Positions 42,251 through 52,214 of a stretch of 64,000 nt of DNA are shown in pieces. Origin of the DNA: Microbacterium sp. SL75 (GTDB lineage: Bacteria; Actinomycetota; Actinomycetes; Actinomycetales; Microbacteriaceae). The stretch covers positions 310,001-374,000 of the forward strand of contig NZ_CP113067.1 in NCBI RefSeq assembly GCF_026625865.1, written 5' to 3'. The notes beneath the pieces are model-generated. The model searched no databases. It saw only the letters and a program-made list of their open reading frames with translations, and was not told the origin of the DNA. Positions within the stretch are counted from its first letter, which is position 1. Each line of letters begins with the position of its first letter. A program made the position numbers and the translations under genes.

Positions 42251-45111
42251 CAGGTGAACCTCGTCGGGGGCTCGTAGGGCTCATCGCGCACGTAGTTCGC
42301 CCCGAGCATCTGGCGCACCACGGCTTCGCCGTATCGCTGGACGCCCCCGCTGAGCGGGGCCATGCGCGGAACGACGACCGGCGGCAGCGGGGCCTCGACC
42401 TCGTCGACCGGTGGGATGACGTCGTCGTCGTCGACCTCGTCCGGTGCGGCCACCGAGGGGGTGACCTCGCGCGGCGGCAGGACAACGCCCTCGTGCAGCT
42501 CGGAGGGGGCGACCGCGGTCGCCTCGTCGGGCTCGTCGTCGACGGCGAGGGCCGTGGACGGAGCCGCAGGGACCCGCATCGCCGCCGGGGCGGAGCCGTC
42601 GGATGCCGGGATCGGCGCGACGGCCCACTCGGTCACCGACGATGAGTACGGCGCCGAACCCTGCGGAGCGCGAGTCGTGGTCGTGGGAGCGCCCGACGCC
42701 GGGCCACTCGTGGGAGCCGAGGGGCCTCGCGAGGAGCCGCCGGGACCGGATCCCCCGTGACCGTCTCCCTCGAGGCGCGCGAGGTACTTGACCCGGACGC
42801 CGAGGACCGCCTGGATGGCCTGGCGGAGATCTTCGCTCGGGCCGCCCTCCGGGGTGCGCGTCTTGAAGGCGGTGAGATCGCTCCCCGTCCGAAATGCCAG
42901 CGTGAGCACGTCGCCCTCGAAGGCGGCGACGGCGGCGGTCGACACGATGAGCCACGACGACCGGCTCGCGACCTCGAGCTGGCCGAGCACCTCGGGCCAC
43001 GCGTCGCGGACGTGTCCGAGCTCGATCGGGCCGACGGGAGTGGCGGGCGGCGTGGGCGCGGTCGGTTCGAGCGGCGAGGCGTCTTCCGTGTCGTCGGACG
43101 GCGCGCCCGAGGTCGACGCCGCGGCGGGTCGCTGTGCAGCCGACTCCGACGCCGAGGACGCAGCGGCGTCGTGGCGCGGGGCTGCTGCCGCGGGGGCCTC
43201 GGTGGGCGCCGATTCGGGCTCGGGGTCGAGTTCGGACGACGCGGTCTGCGGAGTCGGAGCCGTGTCGAACGGGTGGACGTCGTCCGACGCCTCGACACGA
43301 CCGGAACCCGCAGACGCCGCAGCACGCGCGGCGGGGCGCGACGGCGATCCTGCCGACGCCCGAGTGTCTTCTTGGTCGGACGGGCTCGGGCCCGACGGGG
43401 AGATCGCCCCCGTTGCGCCGCGCGCGGGTGGCGCTGCCGTCTCAGACGGCGACTGCTCGTCGTCGTCGAAAGGCGGAGGAGCGTCGTCGTCGGTGAACGG
43501 CGGCGGTGCATCGTCGTCGCTCGGTCCGAAAGAGGGCGGTTCTGCATCGGCCGGGCGCACCGGAACCGCCTGCGGCTTTCCCGGTGAGGCCGCGGCGGGT
43601 GCCGCCGGAGCGGGCGAAGCGGCACCGGGTGCGGCCACACCGGGTGTCGCGGCACCCGGTGCGGCGATACCGGGCGACGCGATCCTCCCGGCAGACGCAG
43701 CGGCTGGCGCGGCGACACCGGGAGAAGCGACCGCGGGAGACGCAGTCGGGGGCGCGACGGAGGGGGAGGCAACCGCCGGAGAAGTGCTGCCCGGGGAGGC
43801 GATCCCGGGCGCGGCAACTCGCGATCCTCCGGGGCTCGCTACCGCGGGGGACGCCGGCGATGTGCCGGGAGAGGCGATGTCGGCCGCGGGAGACGCCGGT
43901 CTTCCCGTCGCGGGGGCCGGAGCGGAGGCATGCGAGCCCCCACGCGTCGCCTCGAGATCGTGCGCCATGGCGGGCGACGTGCCCTGGGCGACGCCGGCGT
44001 GGGTGAGCACGCGTGCGACCAACAGCTCGAGCTGCAGGCGCGGGGACGTGGCCCCGGTCATCTCGTCGAGGGCGGCGACCACCAGGTCGGCGGTGCGCGA
44101 GAGGCGCGGCGCGCCGAACGCCGTCGCCTGACGGGACATGCGATCGAATTCATCGTCGGGGATGCCGCGCAGGATCGCCGAGGCGCCCGCGCCTGTGGCT
44201 GCCACCACGATCAGGTCGCGCAAGCGCTCGAGCAGGTCGTCGACGAAACGACGCGGGTCTTGACCGGTCTGCACGACCCGGTCGACGGCGGCGAAGGCTC
44301 CCCCACCGTCGTTGGCGGCGAAGGCGTCGACGACTTCGTCGAGGAGCTCGGAGTGCGTGTAACCGAGGAGCGCGACCGCGCGCTCGTACCGCACGAGGAC
44401 GTGACCGCCCGCGTCCGCGTCGGAGCCGGCGATGAGCTGGTCGAGCAGGGAGAGCGTGTCGCGCGGCGATCCGCCACCGGCGCGGACGACGAGCGGAAGC
44501 ACACCGGCCTCGACGCCGACGCCCTCGGTCTCACACAGCTCTTGGACGTACTCGAGCATGGCCGCGGGCGGAACGAGCCGGAAGGGATAGTGGTGCGTGC
44601 GCGAACGGATCGTGCCGAGCACCTTCTCGGGCTCGGTGGTGGCGAAGATGAACTTCACGTGCGCGGGCGGCTCCTCGACGAGCTTGAGCAGCGCGTTGAA
44701 GCCCTGCTGCGTCACCATGTGCGCCTCGTCGAGGATGAAGATCTTGAAGCGATCGCGCGCGGGTGCGAAGATCGCGCGCTCGCGGAGGTCGCGGGCGTCG
44801 TCGACGCCGTTGTGGCTCGCCGCGTCGATCTCGACCACGTCGAGCGATCCGCCGCCGCCGCGACCGAGCTCGACGCAGCTGTCGCACGTGCCGCACGGGG
44901 TGTCGGTGGGGCCGGCGGCGCAGTTCAGGCAACGCGCGAGAATACGGGCTGACGTGGTCTTACCGCAGCCGCGCGGACCCGAGAACAGATACGCGTGACC
45001 CACGCGATCGCTGCGCAGTGCGGTCATGAGCGGCTCGGTCACCTGAGACTGCCCGATCATCTCGCCGAACGCCTCGGGGCGGTATCGGCGGTACAGGGCT
45101 GTCGTCACCAC
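42250..45111 (-). CDS. dnaX: DNA polymerase III subunits gamma and tau
   Basis: A 953-aa clamp-loader ATPase, longer than most because of its linker. The AAA core has Walker A GPRGCGKT (45-52), zinc Cys64, 73, 76 and 79, Walker [12 protein letters not shown] and sensor [16 protein letters not shown]. Residues ~385-640 are a low-complexity Ala/Pro/Ser/Gly linker with repeated [13 protein letters not shown] units, then an acidic stretch. The C-terminal polymerase-contact region follows ([21 protein letters not shown] to [10 protein letters not shown]). Tandem GTG codons at 45111 and 45108 can start it. recR follows with a four-base overlap. Confidence 0.96.
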   Translation of the reverse strand: MVTTALYRRYRPEAFGEMIGQSQVTEPLMTALRSDRVGHAYLFSGPRGCGKTTSARILARCLNCAAGPTDTPCGTCDSCVELGRGGGGSLDVVEIDAASHNGVDDARDLRERAIFAPARDRFKIFILDEAHMVTQQGFNALLKLVEEPPAHVKFIFATTEPEKVLGTIRSRTHHYPFRLVPPAAMLEYVQELCETEGVGVEAGVLPLVVRAGGGSPRDTLSLLDQLIAGSDADAGGHVLVRYERAVALLGYTHSELLDEVVDAFAANDGGGAFAAVDRVVQTGQDPRRFVDDLLERLRDLIVVAATGAGASAILRGIPDDEFDRMSRQATAFGAPRLSRTADLVVAALDEMTGATSPRLQLELLVARVLTHAGVAQGTSPAMAHDLEATRGGSHASAPAPATGRPASPAADIASPGTSPASPAVASPGGSRVAAPGIASPGSTSPAVASPSVAPPTASPAVASPGVAAPAAASAGRIASPGIAAPGAATPGVAAPGAASPAPAAPAAASPGKPQAVPVRPADAEPPSFGPSDDDAPPPFTDDDAPPPFDDDEQSPSETAAPPARGATGAISPSGPSPSDQEDTRASAGSPSRPAARAAASAGSGRVEASDDVHPFDTAPTPQTASSELDPEPESAPTEAPAAAAPRHDAAASSASESAAQRPAAASTSGAPSDDTEDASPLEPTAPTPPATPVGPIELGHVRDAWPEVLGQLEVASRSSWLIVSTAAVAAFEGDVLTLAFRTGSDLTAFKTRTPEGGPSEDLRQAIQAVLGVRVKYLARLEGDGHGGSGPGGSSRGPSAPTSGPASGAPTTTTRAPQGSAPYSSSVTEWAVAPIPASDGSAPAAMRVPAAPSTALAVDDEPDEATAVAPSELHEGVVLPPREVTPSVAAPDEVDDDDVIPPVDEVEAPLPPVVVPRMAPLSGGVQRYGEAVVRQMLGANYVRDEPYEPPTRFT
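43575..43900 (-). repeat. Repeat-built linker in dnaX
   Basis: The DNA is a series of degenerate ~15-30 base units of the type GGGGCGGCGACACCGGG/GGAGAAGCGACC. They encode repeating Ala-Ser/Ala-Pro-Gly pentapeptides ([15 protein letters not shown]) in the tau linker. This is a likely site of length variation. Confidence 0.75.
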
Positions 45112-45223
45112 ACCAGCCTACGGCGTACCTCCGACATCGCATCCGCCGCGGTCGATCGGCCCCGCCAGAACAACGGATGCCGAGCCCCGGGCCGTCATCG
45201 CGCGGCGGCGCCCGAGACGCCGA

Positions 45224-45255
45224 ACGCGGCGGCATCCCGGAGGATGCCGCCGCGT
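45224..45255 (-). terminator. Terminator after the GH65 gene
   Basis: A 14-bp perfect stem (45224-45237 with 45242-45255; core GCGGCGGCATCC/GGATGCCGCCGC) with loop CGGA, eight bases past the GH65 stop. Contains the GGATGCC heptamer. Confidence 0.8.
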
Positions 45256-45262
45256 CGATGGT

Positions 45263-47800
45263 TCAGAAACCGCCGTCGAGCCCGACCGCGATCGGCCCGT
45301 CGTCGTCGCCGACGATCGGAATCGCCGTCGTGACGATCGGCACCGAGGCCGACAGGAGCGTGCCGTCCTCGCGCACCGAGCCCTCGAGCTGGCGGATCGA
45401 GGGCCGACCCGGCCGCACCGGGCCCTGCCCGTGGAGCGCGACGCGCACGGTCTCACCCGGAGCCACGGTGTACGTCGCCCCGCGCACCGCGAAGGTGACG
45501 GGGTCGCCCTCTCCCCCGGCGCGCAGCGTCAGCGCGGTCTCGGTGAGCGTGATGTCCAGGCGCGTGCCGTGCCAGTGCAGCACGTACGACAGCTCGGGCC
45601 AGTCGGCCGGAAGGCGCGGGTCGAAGGTGAGCAGGCCGAAGTGGTCGCGCATGCCGCCGAAGCCGCTCACCAGGGCGGTCCACACCCCACCGGCCGATGC
45701 CACGTGCACGCCGTCCGAGGCGTTGTGGTGCAGGTCTCCGAGGTCCACGAAGGCGGCCTGCCGGAAGTACTCCAAGGCGAGGTCCTGGTAGCCCACCTCG
45801 GCCGCCAAGATCGACTGCACGACCGCCGACAGCGTCGAATCGCCCGTCGTCAGCGGGTCGTAGTACTCGAAGTCGGCGAGCTTCTCGGCATCCGTGAAGT
45901 GATTTCCCTGCAGGAACAGCGCGAGCACCACATCGGCCTGCTTGAGCACCTGGTAGCGGTAGATGACCAGCGGGTGGAAGTGCAGCAGCAGGGGGCGCTG
46001 GTCGGGCGGGGTGTTCTCGAGGTCCCAGATCTCGCGTTCGAGGAAGACGGCGTCCTGGGGATGGATGCCGAGGGCCTCGCTGAACGGGATGTGCATGGCC
46101 TCGGCCGCCTTGTCCCAGCGCTCCGGCTCGGAGGGGTCGAGGTTCATGCGGTCGGCCATCTGCGCATAGGCCTCGGGGTTGTTCTCGGCGAGGTCGCGCA
46201 CCGTGCGGGCGGCGAAGCGCAGGTTGAAACGCGCCATGACGTTCGTGAAGAGGTTGTCGTTGACGACCGTGGTGTACTCGTCCGGTCCGGTCACACCGTG
46301 GATGTGGAACGAGTCGCGCTCCCCGTCTTCGGCGGCGTCGCTCGAGCGCCAGAAGCCCAGCGTCGACCAGAGGCGGGCGGTGTCGACCGCGATGTCCACA
46401 CCCTCGCGGGCGAGGAACTCCTCGTCCCCCGTCGCGCGGACGTACTTCGCCAGGGCGAAGGCGACGTCGGCGTTGATGTGGTACTGCGCGGTGCCGGCAG
46501 CGTAGTAAGCGGACGCCTCTTCGCCGTTGATGGTGCGCCACGGGAACAGGGCACCCGCTTCGTTGAGCTGGTGCGCGCGCTTGCGGGCTGCAGGAAGCAT
46601 CAGGTACCGCATGCGCAGGGCGTTTCGGGCCCAGAGGGGCGACGTGTACGCCAGGAACGGCAGGACGTAGACCTCGGTGTCCCAGAAGTAGTGACCGCTG
46701 TACCCGGAACCGGTGACGCCCTTCGCCGGGACACCCTGTCCGTCGGCGCGGGCCGCGGCCTGCGCGAGCTGGAACAGGCACCAGCGCGTGGCCTGCTGCA
46801 GGTCGCCGTGACCGCCGATGCGCACGTCGGAGCGGTCCCAGAAGTCGGCGTACCAGGCGATCTGCTTCTCGACGAGCCCGTCGACCCCCGTCTCGACCGC
46901 ACGGTCGATCGTGCGTCGGCAGCGATCGAGCAGCTCACCCGTGGGGACGCCCCGCGAGGTGTGATAGCTCACCAGCTTGGTGATCGTGGTGGGCACGCCG
47001 GCCTTCGCGTGCACGCGGTAGATGTTCTTGGCGATGTCGGGCTCGACGAGCTGACGCGAGGTGTACTCGTTCTCCGTCTCGACGAGGTGGTCGGCGATGA
47101 CGGCGAGCGTCATGTTCGACTCGCTCACCTCGTAGCTGAGCGCCGAACGGTTGCCGTCCTGCCAGTACTCGCGCGGCTGCAGCACGCGATCGCTGAGCTT
47201 CTCGGTCTTTCGCGGGTCGAAACCGGACTGCTTGGATGCCATGGGCGAGCCGCCGTAGATCCCCTCGCCGTCCTGACGATTGAGCAGCTGATTGCTCACG
47301 GTGACGGGAGCGTCGGCGTCGAGCACCGTCACGGTCAGACGGAGGACGGCGAGGTGCTTCTCGTCGAACGAGACGAAACGCTCGTCCTCGATCCGCACGC
47401 GCTTGCCCGAGGGCGTGACCCACAGCAGGTTGCGGCGGAGGATTCCCTGGCGCATGTCGAGCACGCGCTCGTACTCACGGACGTCGGCGACGTCGAGAGA
47501 GAGCGGCTCGTCATCGACGTAGACGCGCATGACCTTGGCATCCGGAGCGTTGATGATCGTCTGCCCGACCTCGGCGAAGCCGTAGGCCTGCTCGGCGTGC
47601 CGGATGGGGAACGTCTCGTGGAAGCCGTTGATGAAGGTGCCCTGTTCGAGGGCGAAGCGCCCCTCGATGGAATTGCCGCGCAAACCGAGGTACCCGTTGC
47701 CGACGGCGAAGAGGGTCTCGGTGACCCCCACGTCGTCGAGGGAGAACTCGGTTTCGACGAGGCGCCATTCGTCGACGGGAAAACGATCGCGGTCGATCAT
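45263..47800 (-). CDS. Glycoside hydrolase family 65 protein (probable disaccharide phosphorylase)
   Basis: An 845-aa GH65 enzyme. The N-terminal beta-sandwich begins WRLVETEFSLDDVGVTETLFAVGNGYLGLRGN. The (alpha/alpha)6 catalytic domain contains GYSGHYFWDTEVYVLPF and the general acid Glu508 in HGVTGPDEYTTVVNDN. The phosphate site region HFHPLVIYRYQVLKQADVVL and a C-terminal beta domain follow. GH65 phosphorylases split maltose, trehalose, kojibiose or nigerose and release beta-glucose 1-phosphate. The adjacent beta-phosphoglucomutase-like gene supports phosphorolysis over hydrolysis. The exact disaccharide is not clear. Confidence 0.9.
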   Translation of the reverse strand: MIDRDRFPVDEWRLVETEFSLDDVGVTETLFAVGNGYLGLRGNSIEGRFALEQGTFINGFHETFPIRHAEQAYGFAEVGQTIINAPDAKVMRVYVDDEPLSLDVADVREYERVLDMRQGILRRNLLWVTPSGKRVRIEDERFVSFDEKHLAVLRLTVTVLDADAPVTVSNQLLNRQDGEGIYGGSPMASKQSGFDPRKTEKLSDRVLQPREYWQDGNRSALSYEVSESNMTLAVIADHLVETENEYTSRQLVEPDIAKNIYRVHAKAGVPTTITKLVSYHTSRGVPTGELLDRCRRTIDRAVETGVDGLVEKQIAWYADFWDRSDVRIGGHGDLQQATRWCLFQLAQAAARADGQGVPAKGVTGSGYSGHYFWDTEVYVLPFLAYTSPLWARNALRMRYLMLPAARKRAHQLNEAGALFPWRTINGEEASAYYAAGTAQYHINADVAFALAKYVRATGDEEFLAREGVDIAVDTARLWSTLGFWRSSDAAEDGERDSFHIHGVTGPDEYTTVVNDNLFTNVMARFNLRFAARTVRDLAENNPEAYAQMADRMNLDPSEPERWDKAAEAMHIPFSEALGIHPQDAVFLEREIWDLENTPPDQRPLLLHFHPLVIYRYQVLKQADVVLALFLQGNHFTDAEKLADFEYYDPLTTGDSTLSAVVQSILAAEVGYQDLALEYFRQAAFVDLGDLHHNASDGVHVASAGGVWTALVSGFGGMRDHFGLLTFDPRLPADWPELSYVLHWHGTRLDITLTETALTLRAGGEGDPVTFAVRGATYTVAPGETVRVALHGQGPVRPGRPSIRQLEGSVREDGTLLSASVPIVTTAIPIVGDDDGPIAVGLDGGF

Positions 47801-47922
47801 CGGGGCGTGCCTTCCGGTGGCAGGTTCGGGTAGGCGCGGGGCGGCCTCGGGCCGTTCGCGCGGGTGGTGCTCGGTCTCGCCGATGGGGGCGGGCGATGAC
47901 GCTTGTCGCGGGTGGCGACGGC

Positions 47923-48657
47923 TCAGTCTACGAACGCCGCGAGGTCGTCGACGACCACGGTGGCCCCGGCGGCACGGAGGTCGTCCGCCCCGACGCCTCG
48001 GTCGACGCCCACGACGACGCCGTAACCGGCGGCGACGGCGGACTGCACGCCGCTCAGAGCGTCTTCGACGGCGACGGATCGGGCGGGGTCGACGCCCAAC
48101 AGGCGTGCGGCTTCGGCGAAGACGTCGGGGGCGGGCTTGGACGAGAGGTTGTCGCGCTCGGCGATCACGCCGTCCATCACGACGGGAAAGCGCTCGCGGA
48201 TGCCGGCCGCGTCGAGCACCTCGACGGCGTTCTTCGAGCTCGACACCACGGCGATGGGGGTTCCCGCGGCCTGCAGCACATCGAGGAGGGCGACCGAACC
48301 CGGGTAGGGCGCGATGCCTTCGCTACGGAGAATCCGCGAGAACACCTCGTTCTTGCGGTTGCCAACTCCGCACACGGTGTCTTCGGACGGATCGTCGGAG
48401 GGGTCGCCCCACGGGACCTCGACGTCGCGGCTGCGCAGCAGGCTCGCAACGCCGTCGTACCGCTTCTTGCCGTCGACGTACTCGAAGTAGTCGCGATCGG
48501 TGTAGGCCGGCTCGATCTTCCACGCCGCGAACAGTTCGTCGAACATCGTCTTCCAGGCGCGCATGTGGACCTCGGCCGTGGGCGTGAGGACGCCGTCGAG
48601 GTCGAACAGCACTCCCTCGAAAGCGGTGAGGTCGGGCAGGTCGGGGCTGTCGGTCAC
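47923..48657 (-). CDS. pgmB: Beta-phosphoglucomutase-like HAD enzyme
   Basis: A 244-aa HAD-superfamily enzyme. Motif I is GVLFDLDGVLTPTAEVHMRAW, with the nucleophile Asp and the Asp+2 acid. The helical cap has the YFEYVDGKKRYDGVASLLRSR segment. Motif II VVSSSKNAVEVL, Lys in SSKPAPDVFAEAA and motif IV VAVEDALSGVQSAVAAGYGVVVGVDR complete the site. It converts beta-glucose 1-phosphate to glucose 6-phosphate. Position 122 bp upstream of the GH65 gene on the same strand gives a complete disaccharide-phosphorolysis route. Confidence 0.88.
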   Translation of the reverse strand: MTDSPDLPDLTAFEGVLFDLDGVLTPTAEVHMRAWKTMFDELFAAWKIEPAYTDRDYFEYVDGKKRYDGVASLLRSRDVEVPWGDPSDDPSEDTVCGVGNRKNEVFSRILRSEGIAPYPGSVALLDVLQAAGTPIAVVSSSKNAVEVLDAAGIRERFPVVMDGVIAERDNLSSKPAPDVFAEAARLLGVDPARSVAVEDALSGVQSAVAAGYGVVVGVDRGVGADDLRAAGATVVVDDLAAFVD

Positions 48658-48782
48658 GGCGGGCTCCAGATCGGTGTGCGGGTCACGGGCGCCGATGCGC
48701 GGCGATCTCAGGGTAGCGGTCGGGGGCGGACCGAGCCGGTTGCACGGCGGGCCGTTCGAAGAGGTGAGGGGCCGCGAGCGAC

Positions 48783-50015
48783 TCAGCCGGTGACGGAGAG
48801 GGTCTGACGGGCGATCTCGAGCTCTTCGTCGGTGGGGACGACCAGCACCTGGACGCGCGAGGCGTCGGTGGAGATGCGCCGGATGCCGCGCTCTCGCGAG
48901 GCGTTGCGCTCGGGATCGATCTCGACGCCCGCGAAGCCGAGGGTGGCCATGGCGCCCTCTCGCACGGCGGCGGCGTTCTCGCCCACGCCCGCGGTGAACG
49001 AGATGACGTCGACGCCGTCGAGCTGCGCGAGATACGCGCCCGCATACGCGCGCAGGCGGTGGATGTAGACGTCGAAGGCGAGCTGGGCCGACGGGTCGCC
49101 GGCCTCTCTGCGCTCTCCGATGTCGCGCATGTCGGACACACCCGCCAGACCCAGCAGGCCGGAGCGCTTGTTGAGGAGCGTGTCGAGGTCGGCGATCGAC
49201 ATGTCGGCGCGACGGGCGAGCTGCAGCAGCACCGCGGGGTCGAGGTCGCCAGAACGCGTGCCCATGACAAGTCCCTCGAGCGGGGTGAGTCCCATCGACG
49301 TGTCGACCGAGCGGCCCCCCTCGATCGCGGCGACCGAGGCGCCGTTGCCGAGGTGGAAGACGATCTGCTTGAGCTCGCCGAGAGGGCGGCCGACGAAGGC
49401 CGCGGCGGCTTCGCTGACGAACTTGTGGCTCGTTCCGTGGAAGCCGTAGCGACGGATGCGGTGGGCTTCGGCGACCTCGCGGTCGATCGCGTAGGTGTAT
49501 GCCTCGGGGGCGAGGGACTGATGGAACGCCGTGTCGAAGACGGCCACGTGCGGCACGTGGGGGAAGGCCTTCTTGGCCGCGACGATCCCCGCGAGGTTGG
49601 CCGGGTTGTGCAATGGCGCCAGCACCGAGAGCTCGTCGATGTTGATCTCGACGAGGGGGGTTACGACGGTGGGTGCGAAGAACCGCGCCCCGCCGTGCAC
49701 GACCCGGTGTCCGACGGCGACGGGCGGGCGTTCGTCGAGCGACGGGCCGTGCTGCGCGAAGGCCTCGAGCATGACGGCGAAGCCCGCCGTGTGATCGGCG
49801 ATCTCGCGCTCGATGGTCGAGGTGGCATCGGTCACCGTCGGCACGGGCTCGCCCGCTGCGCCGAAAGACGCCGCCTTCACCGTGTGCTTCGCGACGCCGG
49901 TGCCCTCGCCGATGCGCTCGACGAGTCCCGAGGCGAGGACCTGTTCACGCGCCATGTCGAGCAGCTGGTACTTGAACGACGACGACCCGCTGTTGACGAC
50001 GAGGACGACACTCAC
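48783..50015 (-). CDS. ackA: Acetate kinase
   Basis: A 410-aa ASKHA-fold enzyme interconverting acetyl phosphate plus ADP with acetate plus ATP. The first motif is VLVVNSGSSSFKYQLLD. The substrate region has GHRVVHGGARF, FDTAFHQSLAPEAYTYAI and RRYGFHGTSHKFVSE, the nucleotide site HLGNGASVAAIEGGRSVDTSMG, and TRSGDLDPAV plus ISFTAGVGENAAAVRE follow. GTG 50015 overlaps the pta stop (GTGA), the usual pta-ackA operon order. Confidence 0.97.
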   Translation of the reverse strand: MSVVLVVNSGSSSFKYQLLDMAREQVLASGLVERIGEGTGVAKHTVKAASFGAAGEPVPTVTDATSTIEREIADHTAGFAVMLEAFAQHGPSLDERPPVAVGHRVVHGGARFFAPTVVTPLVEINIDELSVLAPLHNPANLAGIVAAKKAFPHVPHVAVFDTAFHQSLAPEAYTYAIDREVAEAHRIRRYGFHGTSHKFVSEAAAAFVGRPLGELKQIVFHLGNGASVAAIEGGRSVDTSMGLTPLEGLVMGTRSGDLDPAVLLQLARRADMSIADLDTLLNKRSGLLGLAGVSDMRDIGERREAGDPSAQLAFDVYIHRLRAYAGAYLAQLDGVDVISFTAGVGENAAAVREGAMATLGFAGVEIDPERNASRERGIRRISTDASRVQVLVVPTDEELEIARQTLSVTG

Positions 50016-52156
50016 TGGGTGACCCCCTGGGCCTGGATCGCGGTGATGGCGATGGTGTTGACGATGTCGTCGACGAGAGCGCCGCGCGACAGGTCGTTGA
50101 TGGGCTTGTTCAGCCCCTGCAGGACGGGCCCGATGGCGACGGCTCCGGCCGAGCGCTGCACGGCCTTGTAGGTGTTGTTTCCCGTGTTGAGATCGGGGAA
50201 GACGAACACCGTCGCGCGCCCGGCCACCTCGGAGTCGGGCATCTTGGCCCGGGCCACGGCGGCGTCGGCGGCGGCGTCGTATTGGATGGGGCCCTCGACC
50301 AGCAGCTCGGGCGCCCGCTCGCGCACGAGGGCGGTGGCGGTGCGCACCTTCTCGACGTCGGCGCCGGTGCCCGACTCGCCGGTCGAGTAGGACAGCATCG
50401 CCACGCGCGGCGCGATGCCGAACTGCTCGGCGGTCGCGGCCGACGACACGGCGATGTCGGCGAGCTGCTCGCTGGTGGGGTCGGGGATGACGGCGCAGTC
50501 GCCGTATACGAGCACGCGGTCGGCGAGGGCCATGAGGAACACGCTCGAGACGACCGAGACACCCGGCGCGGTCTTGATGATCTCGAAGGCCGGACGGATC
50601 GTGTGGGCCGTGGTGTGCGCGGCGCCCGACACCATGCCGTCGGCGAGGCCCAGGTGCACCATGAGCGTGCCGAAGTACGACACGTCGGTGACGGTGTCGG
50701 CGGCCTGCGCGTAGGTGACGCCCTTGTGGGCGCGCAGCCGGGCGTACTCGGCGGCGAACTTGTCGACGTGGACGGCGTCGAAGGGGCTCAGCACCTCGGC
50801 GTCGCGGATGTCGATGCCGAGCTCGATCGCGCGCCCGCGCACCTCGATCGGCTCGCCGAGGATCGTGAGGTCGGCGATGCCGCGCGAGAGAACGGTGGCA
50901 GCGGCCCGCAGTACGCGATCGTCGGTGCCCTCGGGCAGGACGATGCGGCGACGGTCGCTGCGAGCACGGTCGACCAGGCCGTATTCGAACATGAGCGGGG
51001 TGACCACGCTCGGGCGGGCCACGCCCAGCTCGCGCGTGAGCAGCTCGGTGTCGACGTGGCGCTCGAACATCGCCAGGGCGGTGTCGTAGCGGTGCTGCGA
51101 ATCGGCGGCGAGACGGCCACGCGTGTTCATGATGCGCACGGCCGTGTCGTAGGTGCCGAGGTCGGTGGCGATGATCGGCAGCGGCGAGCCCAGCCCGTCG
51201 ATGAGGCGAACGATCGCGTCGGGCAGTTCGAAGCCGCCGTTGAGAACGATGCCCGCGAGCGAGGGGAACGTGCCCGAGGCGTTGGCGAGGAGGGCGGCGA
51301 GGAGCACCTCGCTGCGGTCGGCCGGGATGACCACGACCGCCGACTCCTTGAGACGCGGGAGGACGTTGACCATCGACATGCCCGCCACGACGACGTCGAG
51401 GACCTCGCGAGTGAGCAGGGCCGGGTCGCCCTTGATCAGCTCACCCTCGACCGAGCGCAGCACGCCGCGCACCGAGGGGGCGATCAGGAACCGGTCTTCG
51501 GGGAGGGCCCACACGGGGACGCTGCGCTGCTCGGCCGGCGCACCGACCGGCACGGCGTCGACGACCTGGCGGACGGATGCCATGATCTCGTCGAGGTGGT
51601 CGGGATCGGCGCGGTTCGCGATCACGGCGAACAGCGCCGCTCGCTCGTGCTGGAGTTCTGCCACCGCGAGCGAGGCGATCTGGCCGACCTCGTGAGGGGT
51701 ACGGGCGACCGACATGCCGAGTGTCTCGCTGTGGCCCTGCTGCGCGCGACCGCCCAGCACGAGGAGCACGGGGGCACCGAGGTTGGCCGCGATCCGGGCG
51801 TTGTACGCCAGCTCGGCGGGGCTTCCGACATCGGTGTAGTCGCTGCCGATGATCACGACGGCATCGCACCGCGCCTCGACGGCCTTATAGCGCTCGACGA
51901 TCCGCGCCAGAGCCGCATCGGCGTCGTCGCGGACGTCGTCGTAGGTGACGCCGACGCAGTCGTCGTAGTCGAGGTCGACGCTGTCGTGGTCGAGCAGCAT
52001 CTCGAGCACGTAGTCGCGCTCGGCGGTGGATCGCGCAATGGGCCGGAACACCCCCGCGCGCGGCGTCACACGACTGAGCGCGTCGAGGACGCCCAAGGCC
52101 ACGGAGGACTTGCCCGAATGACCTTCGGCCGACGTGATGTAGATGCTCTGCGTCAC
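50012..52156 (-). CDS. pta: Phosphate acetyltransferase
   Basis: A 714-aa long-form Pta that makes acetyl phosphate from acetyl-CoA. The N-terminal third is a P-loop dethiobiotin-synthetase-like domain (IYITSAEGHSGKSSVALGVLD), followed by a DRTGG-type regulatory region and the C-terminal PTA catalytic domain (from about residue 390: RRRIVLPEGTDDRVLRAA, GLADGMVSGAAHTTAHTIRPA, FVFPDLNTGNNTYKAVQRSAGAVAIGP). GTG 52156 starts it. Coupled to ackA. With acs upstream in the window it closes the acetate switch. Confidence 0.97.
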   Translation of the reverse strand: MTQSIYITSAEGHSGKSSVALGVLDALSRVTPRAGVFRPIARSTAERDYVLEMLLDHDSVDLDYDDCVGVTYDDVRDDADAALARIVERYKAVEARCDAVVIIGSDYTDVGSPAELAYNARIAANLGAPVLLVLGGRAQQGHSETLGMSVARTPHEVGQIASLAVAELQHERAALFAVIANRADPDHLDEIMASVRQVVDAVPVGAPAEQRSVPVWALPEDRFLIAPSVRGVLRSVEGELIKGDPALLTREVLDVVVAGMSMVNVLPRLKESAVVVIPADRSEVLLAALLANASGTFPSLAGIVLNGGFELPDAIVRLIDGLGSPLPIIATDLGTYDTAVRIMNTRGRLAADSQHRYDTALAMFERHVDTELLTRELGVARPSVVTPLMFEYGLVDRARSDRRRIVLPEGTDDRVLRAAATVLSRGIADLTILGEPIEVRGRAIELGIDIRDAEVLSPFDAVHVDKFAAEYARLRAHKGVTYAQAADTVTDVSYFGTLMVHLGLADGMVSGAAHTTAHTIRPAFEIIKTAPGVSVVSSVFLMALADRVLVYGDCAVIPDPTSEQLADIAVSSAATAEQFGIAPRVAMLSYSTGESGTGADVEKVRTATALVRERAPELLVEGPIQYDAAADAAVARAKMPDSEVAGRATVFVFPDLNTGNNTYKAVQRSAGAVAIGPVLQGLNKPINDLSRGALVDDIVNTIAITAIQAQGVTQ

Positions 52157-52214
52157 GCGTCCAGCCTATTGCGCGCCTCCGACACCGCTGCGGGGTTGCT
52201 TCGGCGTCGAGTGA

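Noticed and set aside
45112..45262. SRP RNA near dnaX, its usual neighbourhood
   Set aside because: The gap holds only a terminator hairpin; the SRP core motif lies instead at 53757-53848.
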